Shown here: positions 1-4,951 of the stretch, piece by piece | How positions within the stretch are numbered: the stretch's first letter is position 1 | Layout of the letters: each line of letters opens with the position of its first letter | NCBI GenBank assembly: GCA_028877005.1 | Contig: JAGWPI010000380.1 | Coordinates: 1 to 6,924, forward strand | From: Bacteroidota bacterium | GTDB taxonomy: Bacteria > Bacteroidota > Bacteroidia > Chitinophagales > Chitinophagaceae | Length of the DNA stretch: 6,924 nucleotides | Direction: 5' to 3' | The notes under the pieces: model-generated | The model's input: the letters and a program-made list of their open reading frames with translations, nothing else | Told to the model about the DNA's origin: nothing | The model's database searches: none | Position numbers and translations under genes: made by a program

Positions 1-892
1 AACTGATTTTGGCGGGTGTTAATGAACGTTGAATTAGTAATTGAATATTGTTGGTGTAATTAATTACATCAATATTTTCATTTTTTAATTCACGAACGAT
101 ACCATGAATACGGCTACCTTTCATACCTACACAAGCACCCACCGGGTCAATTCTATCGTCATAGGATTCTACTGCTACTTTTGCTCTTTCACCCGGCTCT
201 CGTACTATTTTTTTGATTGAAATTAGTCCGTCAAAAATTTCGGGTACTTCAATTTCCAACAGTTTGGCTAAAAATAACGGGCTAGTTCTTGAAAGTATAA
301 TAACAGGTGAATTATTTTTTAAATCAACTCTGGCAACAACTGCACGAATAGTTTCGCCTTTGCGAAAAAAGTCTTGAGGTATTTGCTCAGATTTTGGCAA
401 AATTAATTCATTCCCCTCTTCATCAAGTAATAAAACTTCTTTTTTCCATACCTGATGTACGTCGGCTGAAATAATTTCACCAATTCTATCGCTATATTTT
501 TTTACCAGTACATTCTTTTTTAAATCATTAATACGGCTGGCTAAAGTTTGTTTAGCAGCTAAAATAGCCCGGCGTCCAAAGTCGAGCATATCAACCTCTT
601 CATATAATTCTTCTCCTACTTCAAAATCGGGTTCAATTTTTACGGCTTCCGAATAACTAATTTCAGCCAATGGATCTTGTACTTCCCCATCTTCTACAAT
701 CATACGGCGTCGAATAATTTCTAAATCTCCTTTTTCGGCATTTACTATTACGTCAAAATTTTCATCGCTGCCATATTTTTTGCGCAAAAGGGTTTTAAAA
801 ACATCTTCAACTACTTTCATTAAAGTAGGCCTGTCCAGATTTTCAGTGTCTTTAAATTCCTGAAATGCATCAATTAGGTTAATACTTGCCAT
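1..892 (-). CDS. nusA: Transcription termination/antitermination factor NusA, N-terminal part (3' end beyond window)
   Basis: NusA binds RNA polymerase and nascent RNA and modulates pausing, termination and antitermination in the cytoplasm. The frame opens at ATG 892-890 and stays open to the left edge, giving about 297 codons; the C-terminal part is missing. The start MASINLIDAFQEF and the following segment with RKKYGSDENFDVIV are the polymerase-binding N-terminal domain as seen in Bacteroidota NusA. An S1 RNA-binding domain covers roughly residues 130-200, with LPKSEQIP near its middle. A KH domain begins around residue 235, containing DPVGACVGMKGSRI with its GxxG loop. The start follows the rimP stop by 49 bases on the same strand, the usual rimP-nusA order (infB normally follows, outside this window). 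No promoter was seen in the gap, so it is probably co-transcribed with rimP. The identification is very secure; only the truncation limits it. Confidence 0.96.
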   Translation of the reverse strand, partial: MASINLIDAFQEFKDTENLDRPTLMKVVEDVFKTLLRKKYGSDENFDVIVNAEKGDLEIIRRRMIVEDGEVQDPLAEISYSEAVKIEPDFEVGEELYEEVDMLDFGRRAILAAKQTLASRINDLKKNVLVKKYSDRIGEIISADVHQVWKKEVLLLDEEGNELILPKSEQIPQDFFRKGETIRAVVARVDLKNNSPVIILSRTSPLFLAKLLEIEVPEIFDGLISIKKIVREPGERAKVAVESYDDRIDPVGACVGMKGSRIHGIVRELKNENIDVINYTNNIQLLIQRSLTPAKIS

Positions 893-913
893 AAGTGTAT
901 TTTTTCAGTATTT

Positions 914-938
914 AGGGCTTTTGCTTGAAGCCTTTTTT
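914..938 (+). terminator. Terminator-like hairpin plus T-run in the rimP/nusA gap, plus-strand polarity
   Basis: Arms AGGGCTT (914-920) and AAGCCTT (928-934) pair over 7 bp with one G-U wobble and a 7-base loop. The second arm runs into six T (933-938) on the plus strand. That is the polarity of an intrinsic terminator for plus-strand transcription, antisense to the operon. On the minus-strand mRNA the same hairpin forms about 20 bases upstream of the nusA start, but there the U-run is replaced by an A-run ahead of the stem, so it should not terminate the operon. The stem is short and its function is uncertain. Confidence 0.35.
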
Positions 939-941
939 AAT

Positions 942-1412
942 TTAAAATTTTATTTGAACGGTTGTGGTTTTTATATTAGCAAATGGTATAATTAATTGTT
1001 GTGTTTTTGCTTTTTTCCCTTTTCCTATTGTTTGTTCTATTAAAATATCTTGTTCGGTAACGGCCAACAAAACACCTTCTTTTACTGTATCATCCGTAAA
1101 AACAACTTCTACATTTCTGCCAATATTTTTTGGATACTGCCTATGTAGCTTAAGGGGTTCATCTACACCGGGTGATGATACTTCTAAACTAAATTCTCCT
1201 TCAGGGAAAATACCTACCTCTGTTATGAGTTGGTATAGTTTTCTATTAAAGTATACACATTTTTCAATAGGAATTCCTTCGTCACCATCTAAAAATACCT
1301 TAATGTTTTGTGTTGGTTTTATTTTAACCGATACACAAAAAAAAGAGGGCTCAGTTTCTAACATGGCATGTATAATGCCTGTAATTTGTTCTATTTGTGA
1401 TTGTGTTGACAT
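942..1412 (-). CDS. rimP: Ribosome maturation factor RimP
   Basis: RimP is a cytoplasmic factor that binds the free 30S subunit and assists its maturation. The product is 156 aa from the chosen start, close to the usual bacterial length of about 150. It has the two-part layout of the family: an N-terminal alpha/beta domain holding the signature LEVSSPGVDEPLKLHRQYP (around residues 76-94), then a small SH3-like C-terminal domain from about residue 95 to the end. The start is chosen at ATG 1412-1410 (MSTQSQIEQITGI). An in-frame ATG at 1466-1464 would add 18 residues, but it lies only 3 bases from the promoter box at 1469-1476, about where transcription should begin. The extra residues would also be encoded largely by the inverted repeat at 1425-1448. 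No clear Shine-Dalgarno sequence precedes 1412, as is normal in Bacteroidota. It is followed by nusA on the same strand. Confidence 0.95.
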   Translation of the reverse strand: MSTQSQIEQITGIIHAMLETEPSFFCVSVKIKPTQNIKVFLDGDEGIPIEKCVYFNRKLYQLITEVGIFPEGEFSLEVSSPGVDEPLKLHRQYPKNIGRNVEVVFTDDTVKEGVLLAVTEQDILIEQTIGKGKKAKTQQLIIPFANIKTTTVQIKF

Positions 1413-1424
1413 ACCTATAAAGCA

Positions 1425-1448
1425 GAAGGGAACGCTTCCGTTCCCTTC
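1425..1448 (-). promoter_or_regulatory. Strong hairpin in the 5' leader of rimP-nusA
   Basis: The arms GAAGGGAACG (1425-1434) and CGTTCCCTTC (1439-1448) are perfect reverse complements: a 10-bp stem with a 4-base loop (GAAG as read on the minus-strand RNA). It lies between the inferred transcription start (about 1464) and the chosen rimP start codon at 1412, ending 12 bases before that ATG. Only a short TTT follows in the RNA, so it is not a typical intrinsic terminator. It could control translation initiation or mRNA stability. The pairing is seen directly; the regulatory role is inference. Confidence 0.55.
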
Positions 1449-1468
1449 CATCGTTCTTTTTTCCATTG

Positions 1469-1501
1469 CAAATGTAATGGATAAAATGTTTATCCTCCAA
1501 A
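1469..1501 (-). promoter_or_regulatory. Bacteroidota-type promoter of the rimP-nusA operon
   Basis: On the minus strand, TTTG (1501-1498) is followed 21 bases later by TACATTTG (1476-1469). This matches the known Bacteroidota primary-sigma consensus TTTG / TAnnTTTG with a spacer of about 17-23 bases. Transcription should begin a few bases downstream, near 1461-1466. This places the 10-bp hairpin in the untranslated leader and supports the rimP start at 1412. Confidence 0.65.
1479..1495. promoter_or_regulatory. Candidate operator: perfect inverted repeat inside the rimP promoter spacer
   Basis: GGATAAA (1479-1485), ATG, TTTATCC (1489-1495) is a perfect 7-bp inverted repeat with a 3-base centre. 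It lies wholly within the 21-base spacer between the -33 and -7 boxes of the rimP promoter. A dimeric regulator bound here would block RNA polymerase. Short repeats of this kind also arise by chance in AT-rich DNA, so the position rather than the length makes it notable. No regulator gene is adjacent. Confidence 0.35.
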
Positions 1502-1568
1502 TAGAAATTGTAATTAAATAGAAATGGTTAAAAAATAGCGTATCGGTTTAAATTAAAATAGGTTATTG

Positions 1569-1576
1569 TATTTTTG
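1569..1576 (+). promoter_or_regulatory. -7 promoter box for the small membrane protein gene, near-leaderless
   Basis: TATTTTTG at 1569-1576 matches TAnnTTTG and, like the rimP box, is followed by CA. Only five bases separate it from the ATG at 1582, so the transcript would begin at or next to the start codon. The -33 region is weak: GTTT at 1546-1549, 19 bases upstream of the box, is the best match. The promoter is divergent from that of rimP. Confidence 0.5.
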
Positions 1577-1581
1577 CAGCT

Positions 1582-1818
1582 ATGTTAAAAGTTATTATTT
1601 GGGTTTGTGTATTATACCTTATTTATAAGTTTGTTTTTGATTTAGTAGTACCTATTGGTAAAGCTACCTCTGAAATGAAACAGAAAATAAATGCCATGCA
1701 TCAAGCACAACAGCAGGCAGAAGCACAACACGAAACCACTGCATCCTCCCGCAAACCAGCTTCTAATAATGTAAAACCATCGGATGAAGAGTATATTGAT
1801 TTTGAAGAAATGAAATGA
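1582..1818 (+). CDS. Small single-pass membrane protein, function unknown
   Basis: This is a 78-residue protein of unknown function. Residues 3-27 form a hydrophobic segment (VIIWVCVLYLIYKFVFDLVV), predicted as one transmembrane helix or membrane anchor. A polar stretch rich in Q, A, H, S and K follows (about residues 33-65), starting with a short helix-like KQKINAMHQAQQQAEAQ. The tail is acidic, ending DEEYIDFEEMK. The layout of anchor, basic/Gln-rich linker and acidic tail resembles small Bacteroidota membrane proteins of the DUF4834 kind; I recall this only as a resemblance. It diverges from rimP, and the GH13 gene lies 79 bases downstream on the same strand, so the two could be co-transcribed. 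The start is fixed by the promoter box just upstream and by the need to include the hydrophobic segment. It ends in TGA. That it is a real gene is likely; no role can be assigned. Confidence 0.75.
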   Translation: MLKVIIWVCVLYLIYKFVFDLVVPIGKATSEMKQKINAMHQAQQQAEAQHETTASSRKPASNNVKPSDEEYIDFEEMK

Positions 1819-1897
1819 TTATATTTTTTGCGGTTACTTCTTTATATTATTCAGTTATTTTACTATTTGTATCATTCACCTTTTTATTCAACAATTT

Positions 1898-3634
1898 ATG
1901 AAAAAATGCTTCTTTTTTATTTTTGTTTGCATTTTTATAGGTAGGGAAATTACTGTTGCTCAGCCATTACAACAATCATCTGCTGCTACACAAAAATGGT
2001 GGAAAGAAGCTGTGGTATATCAAATTTATCCTAGAAGTTTTAAAGATAGTAATGGTGATGGTATAGGTGATTTAAAGGGGATTATTTCTAAATTAGATTA
2101 CATAAAAAGTTTAGGGGTAGATGTTGTTTGGTTAAATCCTATTTATCAATCTCCCAATTTTGATAACGGTTATGATGTAAGCGATTATAAAAAAATTTTA
2201 CCTGAATTTGGTACTATGGCCGATTTTGATTCTTTGTTGCAGGGCATGCACCGAAGGGGCATTAAGCTAGTGATGGATTTGGTGGTAAACCATAGCAGTA
2301 GTGAGCATGAGTGGTTTAAACAAAGCCGAAGTTCACGTACCAATCCTTATCGCGATTATTATCACTGGTGGAATGCTGAAAATGGGAAGCCTCCTTATCG
2401 TTTTAGCTTGTTTGATATTAATCATGATGCTTGGAAATATGATACTACTACCAATGCTTATTATTTACATTATTTTTCAGATAAGCAACCTGATTTAAAT
2501 TGGGAAAATCCTAAAGTGCGTAATGAGGTATATAATATTATGCGTTTTTGGGCTAATAAAGGTATTGATGGCTTTCGGTTAGATGCCTTTCAATTCGTAG
2601 CAAAAGACACAACCTTCCCTCAGTTTCCAAAAAGATTTGAAAAAAATTTTATGCATTATTATGCTATGCAGGGTAATTTACACGGTTATCTGCAGCAAAT
2701 GAATCAGCAAATTTTTAGTAAATACGATGTAATGAGTGTGGCAGAGGGCGCAGGTAATACATTTGAAGACGCACATAATTTAGTAGACAGTAACCGGCAT
2801 GAGTTAAATATTGCTTATGCTTTTAACGGGGTTGATATTGCGAAACCTAACGGATATAGCCTTCTGCAATTTAAAACAGTTTTTTCGCAATGGGACAGTG
2901 CATTTGAACACAGTGGATGGTTGGCCGTTTTTTTAGCCAATCACGATCAGGCAAGAATGGTAAGTCGTTTTGGAAATGATGCTCCAGCTTTTAGAACTCA
3001 TTCTTCTCAAATGCTTTCAACCTTTTTGCTTACCATGCGAGGTACCCCATTTTATTATAATGGTGATGAACTAGGTATGAGTAATCCCCATTTTACTTCT
3101 ATCAGCGATTATAGAGATGAAGTGATTTTGGATGCCTATAAACATACAAAACAAACAGGTGGCAATATAAATGTTTTTATGAAAAATCTTGCCTTTGGTG
3201 CAAGAGATAATGGCCGAACACCTTTTCAATGGAATAGCAGTACTAATGCCGGTTTTACTACCGGTACCCCTTGGATTGGCATCAACGCTAATTATACTAC
3301 AGTAAATGCAGCTGTTGAAGAAAATGACCCGAATAGTTGTTTAAATTATTTTAGAAAGTTGGTGCAATTGCGTAAAAATAATCCCACATTGGTATATGGA
3401 AAATATACATTGTTAGATAAAGATAATACGCAAGTATATGCTTACTTACGCGAAGATGCTCATGGTAAATTTTTAGTGGTACTGAATTTCTCAGACAAAA
3501 ATGCTGAATTTAATAACCCCATTTTAATGAAGCAAGCAAAACTATTATTAGCTAACTACACTACCAATGCAACCATATCTCTCACCAAAATCCTAGTATT
3601 AAGGCCATATGAAGCAATGGTCATTCAATTATAA
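1898..3634 (+). CDS. Secreted GH13 alpha-glucosidase (oligo-1,6-glucosidase-like)
   Basis: This is a retaining glycoside hydrolase of family GH13 predicted to release glucose from short alpha-glucans outside the cytoplasm. Residues 1-21 are a signal peptide (MKK, a Phe-rich core, probable cleavage at TVA|QP), suggesting periplasmic or exported location; there is no clear lipobox. The (beta/alpha)8 barrel starts at WWKEAVVYQIYPRSF (34-48), followed by a Ca-binding-type loop DSNGDGIGD (50-58). Conserved regions are DLVVNH (127-132), QPDLNWENP (197-205), GFRLDAF with nucleophile Asp229, VAEGAG with acid/base Glu283, and LANHDQ with His349 and Asp350. QPDLN, FYYNGDELGM and RDNGRTPFQW place it near oligo-1,6-glucosidases/alpha-glucosidases rather than endo-amylases. 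Residue 230 after the nucleophile is Ala, not the Val typical of isomaltases, so alpha-1,4 activity is plausible. The C-terminal beta domain covers about 500-578. All catalytic residues are present and the length is normal. No susC/susD neighbours. Family is certain; linkage preference is not. Confidence 0.93.
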   Translation: MKKCFFFIFVCIFIGREITVAQPLQQSSAATQKWWKEAVVYQIYPRSFKDSNGDGIGDLKGIISKLDYIKSLGVDVVWLNPIYQSPNFDNGYDVSDYKKILPEFGTMADFDSLLQGMHRRGIKLVMDLVVNHSSSEHEWFKQSRSSRTNPYRDYYHWWNAENGKPPYRFSLFDINHDAWKYDTTTNAYYLHYFSDKQPDLNWENPKVRNEVYNIMRFWANKGIDGFRLDAFQFVAKDTTFPQFPKRFEKNFMHYYAMQGNLHGYLQQMNQQIFSKYDVMSVAEGAGNTFEDAHNLVDSNRHELNIAYAFNGVDIAKPNGYSLLQFKTVFSQWDSAFEHSGWLAVFLANHDQARMVSRFGNDAPAFRTHSSQMLSTFLLTMRGTPFYYNGDELGMSNPHFTSISDYRDEVILDAYKHTKQTGGNINVFMKNLAFGARDNGRTPFQWNSSTNAGFTTGTPWIGINANYTTVNAAVEENDPNSCLNYFRKLVQLRKNNPTLVYGKYTLLDKDNTQVYAYLREDAHGKFLVVLNFSDKNAEFNNPILMKQAKLLLANYTTNATISLTKILVLRPYEAMVIQL

Positions 3635-4243
3635 TGGTAAATTCAATACCGTTAAAGGTGCTGTTAAATGTATAGTTTGTAATCCTAATAACTGTGCAGT
3701 ATGAATGTTAGGAAGTGTATCGTCAACAAATAATGTAGCCTCAGGATGCAGGTTTTGTTCTTTTATAATAAGTTGAAAACCTTCTGCATCAGGCTTACGC
3801 ATTTTTATTTCGTGAGAATAGTAAGTTTTAATAAAGTATTGATTAAAATTTTCATAACCCGTATCTCGTTGAAACATTTGCATAAAATAATCATAATGAA
3901 TTTGATTAGTATTAGAGTAAAGAAAAATATTATATTTTTCCTTTATTGTCAATAACCAATCAATTCTTTCTTTTGGAAAATTAATCAACATGGCATTCCA
4001 AGCAGCTGCAATAGCCTCATCAGTTGCTGTGATGCCCGTTTCTTTTCTAAATTCATTATAAAATTCGGGAGGAGATAAAATGCCTGTTTCTAATGCTGCA
4101 AATAAATTATTGGAATGGGTTTGTGTAAAATAATGATTGAATTGTTTAGTACCTAATTGTTGAAACGCTTCGTTGGTTTTTTGAAAATCGAGCTGTATGA
4201 ATATACCCCCTAAATCGAAAATGATATTTTTAACACCATTCAT
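3629..4243 (-). CDS. HAD-superfamily (subfamily IA) phosphatase, YihX-like
   Basis: This 204-aa protein is a haloacid dehalogenase-superfamily hydrolase, probably a cytoplasmic phosphatase for a small phosphorylated metabolite. Motif I is IIFDLGGIFI with nucleophile Asp10. The second Asp of the usual DxD is Gly12, as in the DLG variant of the E. coli YihX (glucose-1-phosphatase) group. Motif II is LYSNTN (Ser110-Asn111), motif III Lys150 in MRKPD, and motif IV FVDDTLPNI (Asp174-Asp175). An alpha-helical cap of the C1 type lies between motifs I and II (about residues 15-95). It lies 57 bases downstream of the PAS gene on the same strand and may be co-transcribed with it. Its stop codon meets that of the glucosidase gene on the opposite strand within TTATAA (3629-3634). 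Glucose 1-phosphate is a possible substrate by analogy with YihX, but this is only inference. Confidence 0.9.
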   Translation of the reverse strand: MNGVKNIIFDLGGIFIQLDFQKTNEAFQQLGTKQFNHYFTQTHSNNLFAALETGILSPPEFYNEFRKETGITATDEAIAAAWNAMLINFPKERIDWLLTIKEKYNIFLYSNTNQIHYDYFMQMFQRDTGYENFNQYFIKTYYSHEIKMRKPDAEGFQLIIKEQNLHPEATLFVDDTLPNIHTAQLLGLQTIHLTAPLTVLNLPL

Positions 4244-4269
4244 AACACAATATTAGTTCAAATTGTGTT
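4244..4269. promoter_or_regulatory. Inverted repeat abutting the HAD phosphatase start codon
   Basis: AACACAAT (4244-4251) and ATTGTGTT (4262-4269) are perfect 8-bp inverted arms around a 10-base spacer. The first arm directly touches the start codon (4243-4241) of the minus-strand HAD gene. It could be an operator, or an mRNA hairpin limiting initiation if the gene is read from upstream. Arms of this length with such a spacer are expected a few times by chance in AT-rich DNA of this size, so confidence is low. Confidence 0.3.
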
Positions 4270-4300
4270 TGCAAAAAAGGCAAATATCTAAACTATACAA

Positions 4301-4777
4301 CTAAGCAGCTTTTTCAATTGCCATAAAGTTAACAGGAATACCTTGTTGATTGAAAATTGGGAAGCCTTCAATATGGCAGGTATACAAGCTTCCGTTTTTA
4401 CGGTAATTGATAAGAGAAGTTTCAAATGGCTGTAAATTGTTAATTGCCAATTTAATAGTTTTGCGTGCTTCCAACGCAGTGGCCGGCCCCTGAAACATTG
4501 TTGGATGTTGGCCAATTACCTCTTTAGGATAATAGCCATTCATGGCATGTAAATTTTGGGTTGCATATATAATGTTGAGCTGGCTGTCAGTAACTATGAT
4601 GGTTTTGTTTTCCCAAATTAATGCTTCATGAAATGCTGCACGTACTTCTCTCCATTGGTTATTTAGCATAATTTGCTGAATGGCCTCTAAGTCTTTTTTC
4701 ACTTGTTTGCGTCGTTCTATTCCTTCTACAACAATATCCCAACAAAGTAAAGGGTGTGGTGCTATTTTGTTTTCCAT
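4301..4777 (-). CDS. Stand-alone PAS-domain protein with LOV-like spacing
   Basis: This 158-aa protein is one N-terminal helical region (residues 1-50, KQVKKDLEAIQQIM) followed by one PAS domain (about 52-156), with no output domain attached. It has no signal peptide or membrane segment, so it is cytoplasmic. The PAS core includes IIVTDSQLNIIYAT (60-73), GYYPKEVIGQ (81-90), FQGPAT (95-100), LINYRKNGS (122-130) and FPIFN (139-143), closely resembling the LOV branch. The photoactive Cys position is Pro92 (GQHPTMFQ in place of GRNCRFLQ). Two other flavin-contact positions are changed: Cys134 and Glu155 replace Asn and Gln, while Asn124 is kept. Canonical LOV photochemistry is therefore unlikely; it may sense another ligand or act as an interaction module. 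It lies upstream of the HAD gene on the same strand, behind the nrdA terminator. I recall similar proteins in Chitinophagaceae but know no function. Confidence 0.87.
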   Translation of the reverse strand: MENKIAPHPLLCWDIVVEGIERRKQVKKDLEAIQQIMLNNQWREVRAAFHEALIWENKTIIVTDSQLNIIYATQNLHAMNGYYPKEVIGQHPTMFQGPATALEARKTIKLAINNLQPFETSLINYRKNGSLYTCHIEGFPIFNQQGIPVNFMAIEKAA

Positions 4778-4897
4778 GCTTAACTTTTAATGTACTGCGT
4801 AAATATCATAACAATTGTGGGTTGAATTTTATTTTGTTATTGATTTTACTTCATATTTTACTAAATATTTGAACAATGGGTAAGCTTTTGTTTATAT

Positions 4898-4930
4898 AAA
4901 AAAGGCGCTATATAAAGAATATATAGCGCC
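4898..4930 (-). terminator. Intrinsic terminator of nrdA
   Basis: A perfect 11-bp stem is formed by GGCGCTATATA (4904-4914) and its reverse complement (4920-4930) around a 5-base loop. On the minus strand it is followed by six T (complement of 4898-4903). It begins 21 bases after the nrdA stop codon. The plus-strand side has no T-run, so it acts only for nrdA and insulates the downstream PAS/HAD genes. Confidence 0.9.
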
Positions 4931-4951
4931 GGGTTATAAGGTTATGTTGTT

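Noticed and set aside
964..1521. Long plus-strand open frame opposite rimP
   Set aside because: It is antisense to the well-supported rimP gene and its product resembles no family; its last part crosses the rimP promoter. It is the complement shadow of rimP.
1821..1869. Possible separate promoter for the GH13 gene (TTTG at 1827-1830 and TACTATTTG at 1861-1869)
   Set aside because: The -7-like element has three instead of two bases between TA and TTTG, and the spacing of about 30 bases is too long for the Bacteroidota consensus.
1582..3634. Polysaccharide utilisation locus
   Set aside because: There is no SusC/SusD pair, no transporter and no regulator next to the glucosidase; one GH13 enzyme alone does not define such a locus.
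4269..4290. Possible terminator after the PAS gene (TTTGC / GCAAA around a run of A)
   Set aside because: The stem is only 5 bp and the T-run lies in the loop rather than after the stem, so it does not look like an intrinsic terminator.
4288..4515. Second minus-strand frame overlapping the PAS gene
   Set aside because: The PAS frame carries a conserved domain over the same bases; the alternative product has no recognisable features.
4301..4777. Functional blue-light LOV photoreceptor
   Set aside because: The adduct-forming cysteine is replaced by proline and two further flavin-contact residues are changed, so only a LOV-like PAS call is supported.
4778..4830. Weak promoter-like pair for the PAS gene (TTG, 17 bases, TACATTAA on the minus strand)
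   Set aside because: The -7 element misses the last two key bases of TAnnTTTG, so it is not strong enough to annotate, although some promoter is expected after the nrdA terminator.
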